Of a stretch of DNA of 64,000 nt, positions 25,403 to 33,991 are shown one piece after another. The translations under genes were made by a program, and so were the position numbers. The DNA is from Micromonospora kangleipakensis (GTDB lineage: Bacteria > Actinomycetota > Actinomycetes > Mycobacteriales > Micromonosporaceae), in the NCBI RefSeq assembly GCF_004217615.1, contig NZ_SHLD01000001.1:4216001-4280000 (forward strand), in the 5' to 3' direction. The notes under the pieces are model-generated. The model saw nothing but the letters and a program-made list of their open reading frames with translations. It made no database searches and was not told the DNA's origin. Each line of letters begins with the position of its first letter. Within the stretch, counting starts at the first letter, position 1.

Positions 25403-28333
25403 TCAGCCCGCGGCCAACGACTGGCGGACCAGCTCGAGTGGATGCCAGGCGACCCGCTGCGTGCCGTGCCGTATCTGCTGGCGGCAGGACACGCCCGTGG
25501 CAGCCACCACGGTGTCGGGTGACTCCGCCCGAACGGCCGGGAAGAGCCGGTCGTTGCCCACCGCCATCGACAGCTCGTAGTGCTCGGACTCGAACCCGAA
25601 CGAACCCGCCATCCCGCAGCATCCGGCGTCCAGCTCGACCACCTCGACGCCGGGGATGCGGCGCAGCAACGCCACGGTGGCGGCCGTACCGACCTCGGCC
25701 TTCTGGTGGCAATGCCCGTGGTAGAGGATGCGTCGGCCGGACAGCTCCGACTCGGCGAGCCGCAGCCGGCCGGAGTCGATGGCCTCGACCAGCAGTTCCT
25801 CGACCTGACGCACCCGGCCGGAGACATCCCGCACGTCGGGGTCGTCGGGAAGCAGTTGCCGGTGTTCGTCGCGCAGGGTCAGGATGCACGAGGGCTCGCA
25901 CCCGACGATCGGAGATCCGGGCGCCGACGAGCGCACCAGCCTGCTGGCCAGCGACCCCGCCATTCTTCTGGCGTCGTCGAGCAGGCCCTTGGAGAAGCTG
26001 GCCCGACCGCAACATCCCCCGCTCTCCAGCCGGACCGTCCAGCCGGCGGCTTCCAGCAGCTCCACCGCTGCCCGGCCGATTCCCGGCTCCGTGAAGGTGG
26101 TGAACGAGTCGGCGAGCAGGGTCACCTCGCCCAGCGGCGCCGTCCCGTCCACCGGGCGGGCGTGGCGGCGGAACCAGCGGACGAGGTTTCGCCGCTGGAA
26201 GGCGGGCAACGGACGGTGCGGCGTGATGCCGGCCGCTCGGTCCATCAGCCCGCGCAGCGGCCGGACACGGCCGGGCAGGTTGGACAGCGGAGCCACGGCC
26301 GAGCCGAGGCGGTTGAGCAGCCGGATGGCGCCGAAGAGCCGCGAGCGCAGCGGTACGCCGTGAACGTCGTGGTGATGTGCGAGGGCCTCGGCCTTGAGCG
26401 ACGCCATGTCCACCCCGAGCGGACACTCGCTCTTGCACGCCTTGCACATCAGGCACAGGTCGAGGATCTCGTGCAGCCGCTCGTCACCGAGCGCCGCCGC
26501 GGGGTCCGGCTCGGAGAGCGCCTTGACCAGCGCGTTCGCCCGTCCCCGGGTGGCGTGCTCCTCCTGCCGGGTCGCCATGTACGACGGACACATGGCACCG
26601 GTCGCGCTCTTGCGGCACAGCCCGATGTTCATGCACCGGTCCGCGGCCCCCCGCATGCCCCCGACAACGTCGAAGGTCAACCGCGTCCGGATCGGCGGCG
26701 CCGGGGGGAGCGCGGCGTCACGCAGGTTCTCGGTCATCGACGGCGCGTCGACGATCTTGCCCGGGTTCATGAGATTCTCCGGGTCGAAGATGCGCTTGAC
26801 GGTTCGCATCGCCTCGTACAGCTCTTCGCCGAAGATCTCCCGGTTGAACTCGCTGCGGGCCAGGCCGTCGCCGTGCTCGCTGGAGTTGACCCCGCCGTAC
26901 TCCCGGACAAGATCCTTGATCTCCTCCGCGACCGCGCGCATCGCGCGGACCTGCTCGGGTCTGCTGACGTCCACGAACGGCCGGATGTGCAGGCAACCGA
27001 CCGAGCAGTGCCCGTAGAAGCCGGCCTCGAGGCCGTGCCGGTCGAGTACCTCCCGGAAGTGTCTGGTGTAGTCGGCGAGGTGTTTCGGGTCGACCGCGGT
27101 GTCCTCGACGAACGCGAGCGGACGCCGGGTCCCGCTGCCGGCGGCCATCAGCAGGCCGAGGCTGGACTTGCGTACCTTGAGCAGCGGTGCCTGCTGCTGC
27201 GGCGTCTCGGCGCGCAGCGTGTGGTACCCGTGGCCGTGCCTGCTCCACAGCGCGGCCAGGCGATCGAGCTGACCGACGAGTTGGCGCTCGTCGTCCCCGC
27301 TGAAGGAGACGAAGAGCAGCGCCTCCGGGTCGCCTTCGAGGGTTCGCCCGAGGTCGGCGTACTCGATCTTCTGTCGGGACAGGTCGAGGATGGTGCGGTC
27401 CATCATCTCGACGGCCGCCGGGTCGCAGGCCAGGGCGTCCTCGGTCGCCTCGATGGCGCCGAGGACCGACGTGAAGTGGCCGACCGCGATCACCGTCCGG
27501 CGCGGCTTGGGCACGAGGTCCACGAGGGCCTCGGTCGCGATCACGAGGGTTCCCTCCGACCCGACGACGAACGGGGCGAGGTTGAACGACGGGTCGCCGG
27601 CGAGCCGGTCCAGGCGGTAGCCGCAGGCCCGTCGCCAGTACGCCGGGAAGTCCGTCGAGATGACGCTCGCGTACGTCTCCAGCAGGTGCGGCAACTGCCG
27701 GTAGAGGCTCCCCTCAAGCGTCTGCAGGGCGGCGCGACGGGTCCGCTCCGCCGGATCCAGCGGGGCGAAGCGGGCCCGGGAGGCGTCGGCGAGCACGACG
27801 TCGAGTTCGCGGATGTGATCGATCGTCATCCCGTAGCGGACGGACCCGCTACCGGCGGAGTTGTTGCCGAGCATCCCACCGATGGTGGCGCGGTTGCTGG
27901 TGGACGTGTCCGGGCCGAACATCAGGCCGTGCGCGGCGGCCGCTCCGTTGAGCTGGTCCTGCACGACCCCGGGTTGCACCCGCGCCACCCGGGCGTCCGC
28001 GTCGATGTCCAGGATGCGGTGCATGTGCCGGGACAGGTCGAGCACCAGGCCGGGGCCGATCGTCTGCCCGGCGAGGCTCGTGCCACCGCCGCGCGGCACC
28101 ACCGGTACGCCGTACCTCCCGGCCAGTGAGACGGCCGCCGCGACGTCGTCCGCGTGTCGCGGGAACACCACGCCGATCGGTTGGATCGCGTACATGCTCG
28201 CGTCCCGGGAGAACAGGTGGCGGGTGTACGCATCGAAGCCGGTCTCGCCATCGAGGGCACGCTCGAGGTCCCGCGCAAGGTCCCTGCCGAGCTCCTCGAC
28301 GTCCCTGCCGAGACGGTTCTGACTGATGGTCAA
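25403..28333 (-). CDS. FAD-linked/Fe-S fusion dehydrogenase (GlcD-GlcF type)
   Basis: A 976-aa fusion. Residues about 50-280 are a PCMH-type FAD domain (VPRGGGTSLAGQTIGPGLVL, GMLGNNSAGSGSVRYG); about 280-545 the FAD-oxidase C-terminal domain (GVNSSEHGDGLARSEFN); about 560-650 a two-cluster ferredoxin region (CMNIGLCRK...MCPS and CLMCKACKSECP); and the last 300 residues carry CCG-type cysteine motifs (GGCCGRASF, GCEPSC, HCHQKA, AGCCGMAGSFG). This is the architecture of fused glycolate oxidase GlcD+GlcF and of E. coli YdiJ (D-2-hydroxyglutarate dehydrogenase). With malate synthase and a glyoxylate aminotransferase beside it, glycolate to glyoxylate oxidation is the simpler reading. It starts 34 bp after the aminotransferase stop: same operon. 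Confidence 0.9.
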   Translation of the reverse strand: MTISQNRLGRDVEELGRDLARDLERALDGETGFDAYTRHLFSRDASMYAIQPIGVVFPRHADDVAAAVSLAGRYGVPVVPRGGGTSLAGQTIGPGLVLDLSRHMHRILDIDADARVARVQPGVVQDQLNGAAAAHGLMFGPDTSTSNRATIGGMLGNNSAGSGSVRYGMTIDHIRELDVVLADASRARFAPLDPAERTRRAALQTLEGSLYRQLPHLLETYASVISTDFPAYWRRACGYRLDRLAGDPSFNLAPFVVGSEGTLVIATEALVDLVPKPRRTVIAVGHFTSVLGAIEATEDALACDPAAVEMMDRTILDLSRQKIEYADLGRTLEGDPEALLFVSFSGDDERQLVGQLDRLAALWSRHGHGYHTLRAETPQQQAPLLKVRKSSLGLLMAAGSGTRRPLAFVEDTAVDPKHLADYTRHFREVLDRHGLEAGFYGHCSVGCLHIRPFVDVSRPEQVRAMRAVAEEIKDLVREYGGVNSSEHGDGLARSEFNREIFGEELYEAMRTVKRIFDPENLMNPGKIVDAPSMTENLRDAALPPAPPIRTRLTFDVVGGMRGAADRCMNIGLCRKSATGAMCPSYMATRQEEHATRGRANALVKALSEPDPAAALGDERLHEILDLCLMCKACKSECPLGVDMASLKAEALAHHHDVHGVPLRSRLFGAIRLLNRLGSAVAPLSNLPGRVRPLRGLMDRAAGITPHRPLPAFQRRNLVRWFRRHARPVDGTAPLGEVTLLADSFTTFTEPGIGRAAVELLEAAGWTVRLESGGCCGRASFSKGLLDDARRMAGSLASRLVRSSAPGSPIVGCEPSCILTLRDEHRQLLPDDPDVRDVSGRVRQVEELLVEAIDSGRLRLAESELSGRRILYHGHCHQKAEVGTAATVALLRRIPGVEVVELDAGCCGMAGSFGFESEHYELSMAVGNDRLFPAVRAESPDTVVAATGVSCRQQIRHGTQRVAWHPLELVRQSLAAG

Positions 28334-28367
28334 GGCCCTGTCCTCTCTGAAGTCCGTGTCGCCCGAC

Positions 28368-29531
28368 TCAGGGACGTTGCAGGCGGTCGAGAGCCGCGTT
28401 GATCCCGGTGGTGTCGATCGGAATCCCGGCGGCGACGAGGCCCAGCTGGACGCCGGCGAGGGTGCCCGCGAGCATCAGATCGTTGAAGTCACCCAGATGG
28501 CCGATCCGGAAGATCCGTCCGGCGAGCTTGCCGAGACCGGCGCCCAGCGACATGTTGTACCGGTCCAGGATGACGGCACGGATCTTGTCGGCGTCGTACC
28601 CGTCGGGGACGATCACGGCGGTCAGCGACCCCGAATGCTCGCGCTCGTCCGCGCAGAGCACCTCGAGGCCCCAGCCGCGGACCGCCAGTCGGGTCGCCTC
28701 GGCGTGCCGCTGGTGACGGGCGTACACGTTGGCCAGGCCTTCCTCGTCGAGCATGCGCAGCGCCTCCCGCAGCCCGTAGAGCAGGTTGGTGGCCGGCGTG
28801 TAGGGGAAGAATCCGCGCCTGTTGGCCTCGATGATCGGCTGCCAGTCCCAGAACGACCGGTGCAGCCGCGCGCTCTTCGACGCTTCCAGTGCCTTCTGGC
28901 TGACCGCGTTGAAGCTGAGCCCGGGCGGCAGCATCAGGCCCTTCTGGGAGCCGGCCACCGTGACGTCGACGCCCCACGCGTCGTGCTGGTACTCGATGGA
29001 TCCCAGGGACGAGATGGTGTCGACGAGCAGCAGTGCCGGGTGGCCGGTCGAGTCGATCGCCTTCCGCACCTCGGCGACCCGGCTCGTCACGCCGGTCGAG
29101 GTCTCGTTGTGCACGACGAGGACGGCCTTGATGCGATGGCCGGTGTCGTCGCGCAGCTTGTCGGCGACCGTCTGCGGGTCGACGCCGTGCCGCCAGTCGC
29201 CGGGCACGAAGTCGACCTCGAGGTCGAGTCTGCGCGCCATCTCCTGCCACAACGTCGCGAAGTGGCCCGTCTCGAAGCACACCACCCGGTCCCCGGGACT
29301 GAGCGTGTTGACCAGGGCAGCCTCCCAGGCACCGGTGCCCGACGCCGGATAGATGACGACGGGCTGGGTGGTGCCGAAGACCGGCTTGACGGCCTCGAGC
29401 ACCTCCAGTGCGAGCTCGGCGAACCGGGGGCCGCGGTGGTCGATGGTGGGCGCGGCCATGGCGCGCAGCACCCGGTCCGGCGTGTTGGTGGGGCCCGGGA
29501 TCTGGAGGAAGTGACGGCCGGTGGGGGTCAT
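28368..29531 (-). CDS. Serine-glyoxylate-type aminotransferase (class V)
   Basis: A 387-aa PLP enzyme. N-terminal GRHFLQIPGPTNTPDRVLRAM, the cofactor motif YPASGTGAWEAALVN, LLVDTISSLGSIEYQHDAWGVDV and the Schiff-base lysine in VAGSQKGLMLPPGLSF are seen; FPYTPATNLLYGLREAL and GAGLGKLAGRIFRIGHLG are typical of serine/alanine-glyoxylate aminotransferases (SgaA-like). It would convert glyoxylate to glycine using serine or alanine. ATG 29531 begins the homology. The 15-bp IclR-type operator lies 27 bp upstream, so this two-gene operon (aminotransferase then fused dehydrogenase) is probably under the same control as malate synthase. Confidence 0.92.
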   Translation of the reverse strand: MTPTGRHFLQIPGPTNTPDRVLRAMAAPTIDHRGPRFAELALEVLEAVKPVFGTTQPVVIYPASGTGAWEAALVNTLSPGDRVVCFETGHFATLWQEMARRLDLEVDFVPGDWRHGVDPQTVADKLRDDTGHRIKAVLVVHNETSTGVTSRVAEVRKAIDSTGHPALLLVDTISSLGSIEYQHDAWGVDVTVAGSQKGLMLPPGLSFNAVSQKALEASKSARLHRSFWDWQPIIEANRRGFFPYTPATNLLYGLREALRMLDEEGLANVYARHQRHAEATRLAVRGWGLEVLCADEREHSGSLTAVIVPDGYDADKIRAVILDRYNMSLGAGLGKLAGRIFRIGHLGDFNDLMLAGTLAGVQLGLVAAGIPIDTTGINAALDRLQRP

Positions 29532-29557
29532 ACCGAGGCTGCCTCTCAGGTAACAAA

Positions 29558-29572
29558 GTCCGCCATGCGGAA
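29558..29572. promoter_or_regulatory. IclR-type operator, site C (aminotransferase promoter)
   Basis: GTCCGCCATGCGGAA, arms TCCGC/GCGGA around CAT, lies 27 bp before the aminotransferase ATG. A weaker second match TACCGCATGACGGAG is at 29579-29593. Confidence 0.6.
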
Positions 29573-29743
29573 GTCGTCTACCGCATGACGGAGACCGTAT
29601 CAACGAACAGCCGGGAGAGCGCAAGCATCCGACCGTCCTGCGGACGCCGCGGTCTGTCCCGGCTGGACGGTTCGCGGGCCGGCCGGTCGGTGGTCTTGAC
29701 GGTCGATGTGATGTGGCACATACTCCCGAGAACGAAATTTAGT

Positions 29744-29758
29744 TTTCGCATTGCGGAA
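29744..29758. promoter_or_regulatory. IclR-type operator, site D (carrier promoter)
   Basis: TTTCGCATTGCGGAA, extending to TTTTCGCATTGCGGAAA, lies 230 bp before the carrier start and in the 456-bp divergent interval with the aminotransferase. The interval 29594-29987 otherwise shows no gene; a long leader with GGGAGG precedes the carrier ATG. Confidence 0.6.
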
Positions 29759-29987
29759 ACAGGACCGTGTTATGCGATCCGTGCCGCGGCGGGTGCAGCC
29801 CCAGCTCCCGCCACTGGTACGCGTCCGTCCAGATGTCGCCTCCGCTCGTCCAAGCGGGACGGACCTCTGCCAGCTCGAGTCCGAGGGAGGCAGACGGCGC
29901 ACCGCCGGAAGAAGACCGAGTTGCCGGCTGGCACGGCTCTTGCCCCACCAACCCGCTGACCTCCGACCCCTCACCCGGGAGGCTCCC

Positions 29988-31502
29988 ATGTCGGTAGAGC
30001 TCGTCTCGATCCTCGTCCTAGCCCTCATATTCCTGATAGCCACGGTCCGACCGGTGAACCTCGGCGCGCTCGCGATCGTCGCCGCCTTCATCGTCGGCAT
30101 CTCCGTCCTCGACGGGGCGGACCTCGGCGAGAAGACCGATGCCGTCTTCGCCGGCTTCCCCGGCGATCTGTTCGTCATCCTCGTCGGCGTCACGTACCTG
30201 TTCGCCATCGCGAAGGCCAACGGCACGGTCGACTGGCTCATCCAGACCGCGGTCCGACTGGTCGGCGGCCGGGTCGGCCTGATCCCGTGGATCATGTTCC
30301 TGGTGACCGCCTGCCTCACCGCGATCGGGGCCGTGGTCCCGGCGGCGGTGGCGATCATCGCCCCGATCGGCCTGGGCTTCGCGAGGCGGTACAAGATCAA
30401 CCCCCTCATGATGGGCCTGCTGATCATCAACGGGGCCAGTGCCGGCGGCTTCTCGCCGATCAGCATCTTCGGCAGCATCACCAACGGGGTGGTCGAGAAG
30501 GCGGGCCTGCCGGGCAACCCGACGCTGCTCTTCCTGGCCTCGTTCCTCGTCAACCTCGCCATCAGCCTCGTCGCGTACTTCATGTGGGGCGGCCGCGAAC
30601 TGCTCACCCGCCGGGCCCTCGACACCGGCACCGGCACGATCGACCAAGCCGATCTGGTCAGCGCCACCCCCACCGGTACGACGAGGGACCGGCGCGCGGA
30701 GCCGGCCACCGACCCCGCCACGGAGGGAGCCTCGGACTCCGGCGTCAGCCTCGCCAACGAAGGCGCCGCCGGCGCCCGTCCGGCTGGCGGCACCGTCGCG
30801 GTCAGCGCGGCCCCTTCGCCCGTGCCCGCCCAGGCGACCAGGTCGTCCGGGGGAGCCGCCACCACCACGACCGTGCCGGCCGAGGCGGAGGCGCCGCTCC
30901 AGCTGGACCGGGACCGCATCATGACGGTGGTCGGGCTGTTGGGCCTCGCCGTCGCCGCGCTCTTCTTCGACCTCAACGTCGGCATGGTCGCCGTCACCGT
31001 GGCCGCGATCCTCACCCTGCTCTCACCGGAGTCGGCCAAGAACGCCGTCAACCACGTCGCCTGGCCCACCGTGCTGCTCGTCTGCGGCATCGTCATGTAC
31101 GTCGGCGTCATGCAGAGCATCGGCACGATCGACTGGCTCGGTAAGGAGGTCGCCACCATCGGCGCCCCGTTGATGGCCGCGCTCGTCATCTGCTTCATCG
31201 GCGGTGCGGTGTCCGCGTTCGCCTCGACGACCGGCATCCTCGGCGCCCTGATTCCGCTCGCCGTACCGTTCCTGACCGGCAACAACGCCGTCGGGGCGGT
31301 CGGGCTGATCACCGCTCTGGCGCTCTCGTCGTCCATCGTCGACTCGAGCCCGTACTCGACGAGCGGTGCCCTCACCGTCGCCAACGCGAACGAGGAACAG
31401 CGGGACTACGTGTACAAGGGCCTCATGCGCTGGGGCTTCAGCATGGTGGTGATCATCCCCATCGTCACCTGGCTCATCTTCGTCGTGCCCGGCTGGCTCT
31501 GA
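29988..31502 (+). CDS. MatC-like dicarboxylate carrier
   Basis: A 504-aa membrane protein with about 11-12 helices. The N-terminal VRPVNLGALAIVAAFIVGIS and the GASAGGFSPISIFGSITNGV segment match the MatC_N dicarboxylate carrier domain, whose rhizobial member takes up malonate. A hydrophilic Ala/Pro/Thr-rich insert of ~80 residues (about 215-300) separates the two halves, longer than usual. The second half has AFASTTGILGALIPLAVPF and LSSSIVDSSPYSTSGAL, typical of ion-transporter-superfamily pores. ATG 29988 follows CGGGAGG. The operator upstream ties it to the IclR regulon; MatB-like activation 10 kb away makes malonate or a hydroxymalonate a reasonable but unproven substrate. Confidence 0.88.
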   Translation: MSVELVSILVLALIFLIATVRPVNLGALAIVAAFIVGISVLDGADLGEKTDAVFAGFPGDLFVILVGVTYLFAIAKANGTVDWLIQTAVRLVGGRVGLIPWIMFLVTACLTAIGAVVPAAVAIIAPIGLGFARRYKINPLMMGLLIINGASAGGFSPISIFGSITNGVVEKAGLPGNPTLLFLASFLVNLAISLVAYFMWGGRELLTRRALDTGTGTIDQADLVSATPTGTTRDRRAEPATDPATEGASDSGVSLANEGAAGARPAGGTVAVSAAPSPVPAQATRSSGGAATTTTVPAEAEAPLQLDRDRIMTVVGLLGLAVAALFFDLNVGMVAVTVAAILTLLSPESAKNAVNHVAWPTVLLVCGIVMYVGVMQSIGTIDWLGKEVATIGAPLMAALVICFIGGAVSAFASTTGILGALIPLAVPFLTGNNAVGAVGLITALALSSSIVDSSPYSTSGALTVANANEEQRDYVYKGLMRWGFSMVVIIPIVTWLIFVVPGWL

Positions 31503-31551
31503 TCCGCACCCGGCACACTCGGCAATCTGCCGACGGCTGACCTGACGGGGC

Positions 31552-31586
31552 AGCGGGGAGGGACGGGCGGTCCATCCCTCCCCGCT
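31552..31586 (+). terminator. Strong hairpin between carrier and hydratase genes
   Basis: AGCGGGGAGGGA and TCCCTCCCCGCT form a perfect 12-bp stem with an 11-nt loop, 50 bp after the carrier stop. It may end the carrier message or attenuate transcription into the next gene. Confidence 0.65.
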
Positions 31587-31646
31587 CCCCGTCGCCGACC
31601 GAGGGCGGTGGAAGCCGGCCGCCGCAGAACCGACAGAGGACGCGAC

Positions 31647-32402
31647 GTGTACGACGAGCAACTGGTGAGGGCCTTCGTCGAGGCGAGACTGAACGGCGTT
31701 GCCAGCCCCGGCGCGACCGCCGCCACTCACGAGGTCCACGAGGCACTGGGCCTGCAGTTGGCCGTCCTCGACCGGCTGGTGGCCGCAGGCGAGCGACTGG
31801 CCGGCTGGAAGGTGGGACTCACCTCCGGCCCGCGTCGGGATGTGATGGGGAAGGGCTTCCGGCCGTTCGGTTATCTCCTGGAGAGCCGTACGCTCGGCTC
31901 GGGGGACGTGCTCGGGCATGACCGGATCAGGTCGTGCTACCTGGAGCCGGAGCTGTGCCTCGTGCTGGGCGCGCCGTTGCGCGGCGACCACCTCGATCCG
32001 GCAGCCGCGAGGTCCGCCGTGCGGGCGGTCGCGCCGGCGTTCGAACTGAACGAACGCCGGCTGAGTGCGCAGGCGGACGACCCGACCACCATTGCCGACG
32101 GCCTGGGCAACTGGGGCATCGTGGTCGGCCCGGAGGCGCCCGTGCGGTCCGCCCTCACCGGGACCACGGTCGAACTGCGGCACGAGGACGCCCTGGTCGC
32201 CACCCGGACCCCCGGTGATGCCATGGACGACCCGTTCCTGTCACTGTCGCGCCTCTGCGCGCTGCTGCACCGGTACGGCCGCGGGCTCGAAGCCGGCCAA
32301 CGGGTGATCACGGGATCGTTCTGCAACCAGAGCGTGCAGGGTCCGGGCACCTGGCGTGCCGTCTTTTCGAACATCGGAGACGTGACAGTGCGGTTCGCAT
32401 GA
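31647..32402 (+). CDS. 2-keto-4-pentenoate hydratase-family protein
   Basis: A 251-aa protein of the fumarylacetoacetate hydrolase superfamily, MhpD-like. Features are GWKVGLTSGPRRDVMG, the metal-binding acidic residues in YLEPELCLVLG, NERRLSAQADDPTTIADGLGNWG and the C-terminal GQRVITGSFCNQSVQGPGTW. Known members hydrate 2-keto-4-pentenoate or decarboxylate 4-oxalocrotonate; relatives also handle other 2-oxo acids. GTG 31647 follows AGAGGA. It is the last gene of the island. No aromatic ring-cleavage genes accompany it, so it may act on a 2-oxo acid formed in this pathway. Confidence 0.85.
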   Translation: MYDEQLVRAFVEARLNGVASPGATAATHEVHEALGLQLAVLDRLVAAGERLAGWKVGLTSGPRRDVMGKGFRPFGYLLESRTLGSGDVLGHDRIRSCYLEPELCLVLGAPLRGDHLDPAAARSAVRAVAPAFELNERRLSAQADDPTTIADGLGNWGIVVGPEAPVRSALTGTTVELRHEDALVATRTPGDAMDDPFLSLSRLCALLHRYGRGLEAGQRVITGSFCNQSVQGPGTWRAVFSNIGDVTVRFA

Positions 32403-32455
32403 CCCGTCGATCGTGCAACGCTCCACGCCGCGGCCGGTGCACGCGTTAGGCGAGA

Positions 32456-32494
32456 GACCCAGCGGTACGTCATCCACCTGCCGGTCGTCGCGAA
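32456..32494 (+). repeat. Exact 39-bp copy of the 83-aa gene's 5' end
   Basis: The 39 bases are identical to 1611-1649, the beginning of the 83-aa gene, minus its start codon. The remainder of that gene is absent. The fragment sits in the 209-bp gap between the hydratase and the nitroreductase genes. Confidence 0.85.
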
Positions 32495-32611
32495 TGGCGC
32501 TGAAGTCACGCGCAGGCGAGTGGGCGGCCATCGTCGGCCGCTGGCAAAACTGCTGCAGCGATCGAAGTGTCGGCCGATGCTTCGATGGGCCTTTCGGGGA
32601 AGATAGTAGCC

Positions 32612-33007
32612 ATGGTGTTACCCAGACGGTTGGCGCGGTTCAACCGGGTCGTCACCAACCGCGTGACCGGTCCGCTGGCCGGGCGGTTGCCCGGCTTCGG
32701 CGTCATCATCCATCGGGGCCGCCGCTCCGGTCGCGAGTACCGGACGCCGATCAACATCTTCCGGACGTCCGACGGTTACGTCGCCGCGCTGACCTACGGG
32801 GTCACCGACTGGGCGAGAAACGTGCTGGCGGCCGGCGGCTGTGAGCTGGAGATCCGCGGCCGGCGAGTGCCCCTCACCGATCCCCGCGTCGTGCACGACC
32901 CCACCCGCCGGGACATGCCGCCGGTCGTCCGCCAGCTCGTCGGGATGATCGGCGTGACGGACTTCCTCCATCTCCGCACCGTGCCCCATGCCGACCACGT
33001 CAACTAG
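32612..33007 (+). CDS. Nitroreductase-family deazaflavin (F420)-dependent protein
   Basis: A 131-aa protein of the Ddn-like split-barrel family. Core motifs are FGVIIHRGRRSGREYRTPIN (F420-binding region), SDGYVAALTYGVTDWARNVLAAGGCELEIRG and PRVVHDP. Members reduce substrates with F420H2; many are quinone or nitro reductases. ATG 32612 is chosen because the typical N-terminus LPRRLARFNRVVTN follows. The C-terminal VVRQLVGMIGVTDFLHLR is complete here, unlike the broken copy at 13284-13563. Confidence 0.88.
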   Translation: MVLPRRLARFNRVVTNRVTGPLAGRLPGFGVIIHRGRRSGREYRTPINIFRTSDGYVAALTYGVTDWARNVLAAGGCELEIRGRRVPLTDPRVVHDPTRRDMPPVVRQLVGMIGVTDFLHLRTVPHADHVN

Positions 33008-33042
33008 GGCCTGTCCTGCTCACAGATCCGTAGGAGCATTCG

Positions 33043-33609
33043 ATGTCCGCGCGGGACTCGGCTCGCCTCGCCGCCGGGTCTTGGCCAGCGCTCCCCACAA
33101 TGGCTGGCGGGCCGCTGGTTCGCGCAGTCGGGCGGCCGGGCTCAGCGAGCGACAGTGATCCGTCGGCGCGAGGCGTGCACTTGTCGGCATACGATGGGAT
33201 CACCTCGGGAACCGGGACAGTTGTGTCCCGAGGTCGGCTGCCATCGGACACGGAGGAGATCATCATCAGCGCCGAGCCGGGCATCCCAAACCTCGCCGAG
33301 TTGCGCGAGGAAATCGAACGAGATCGGGTTCTGCTCGGATCGCTGCCCCAGGGAGCCGACGAATATCGGCGGCTTCGGCGAAAGATCACCCGCAACACGG
33401 CGAAGCTGCATGAGTACGAAGAACTCGGTGACCGGCGTCGCGTCGAAGTCGGGTACACGGGACTGCTTTTCGTCCTGGTCGGCGGCATCGTCACCTGCGC
33501 CGGCTGGGGCTCATGGTGGGTTCTACTCGGGTTCGGCATGCTTTTGCTCGGGGTCTATTGGGCCGATCGGCTACGGCCTAGTCGCGACAGCCGGCTGATC
33601 CGCGGCTGA
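33043..33609 (+). CDS. Membrane protein with coiled-coil and two C-terminal helices
   Basis: An open frame of 188 codons; the credible part begins near residue 65 (DTEEIIISAEPGIPNLAELR). A charged helical region (REEIERDRVLLGSLPQGADEYRRLRRKITR) precedes two transmembrane helices (VGYTGLLFVLVGGIVTCAGW and WWVLLGFGMLLLGVYWA). No family is recognised. The N-terminal 60 residues look non-coding; the true start may be a GTG at 33223 within a 7-bp inverted repeat CGGGACA/TGTCCCG (33213-33230). Confidence 0.5.
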   Translation: MSARDSARLAAGSWPALPTMAGGPLVRAVGRPGSASDSDPSARGVHLSAYDGITSGTGTVVSRGRLPSDTEEIIISAEPGIPNLAELREEIERDRVLLGSLPQGADEYRRLRRKITRNTAKLHEYEELGDRRRVEVGYTGLLFVLVGGIVTCAGWGSWWVLLGFGMLLLGVYWADRLRPSRDSRLIRG

Positions 33610-33757
33610 TCTCTGAGGAGGGTCGGGGTTCGGGGCGGAGCCCCGAGGGCTTCAAAGGTTCTTGTCGTCCGTCAGCGTGGCCGGCCGGCCCGGCCGATGC
33701 CGGCCGGAGGTCGCCAGCAGGCCGGGGCCGGGCCGGCGCGGCCCGCTTGCGGGCCGC

Positions 33758-33991
33758 CTTGATGATCTGACCTTCCACGATCTGCGGCACACCGGGCAGA
33801 CCCTGGCCGCGCAGACAGGGGCGACCCTGGCCGACCTGATGAAGCGACTCGGGCACTCGTCCATGGCGGCGGCTCGCCGGTACCTGCACGCCGTCGACGG
33901 GCGCGACCGTGAGATCGCCAAAGCCCTGTCGGAGCTCGCCGCGCACGGTGATGTCGCGCGACTGCGCCGGCACATCACCATGCGCGGCTAG
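33758..33991 (+). pseudogene. Tyrosine integrase, C-terminal fragment
   Basis: The frame encodes LTFHDLRHTGQTLAAQTGAT, then MKRLGHSSMAAARRYLHA and a basic tail. These contain box II HxLR, the conserved GH, and the nucleophile Tyr (RRYLHA) of phage/ICE integrases. The N-terminal DNA-binding domains and box I Arg are missing; sequence before 33758 is not integrase-like. It lies 0.4 kb from the 3' half of a tRNA-Phe, the usual site for such integrases. Confidence 0.85.

Noticed and set aside
25580..28129. 849-codon plus-strand frame opposite the GlcD-GlcF fusion
   Set aside because: Antisense mirror of a clear enzyme gene, with amino-acid composition typical of GC-driven open antisense frames.
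33610..33757. Extending the integrase upstream of 33758
   Set aside because: The translated sequence there is Gly/Arg/Pro low-complexity with no box I arginine region, so only the C-terminal fragment is supported.
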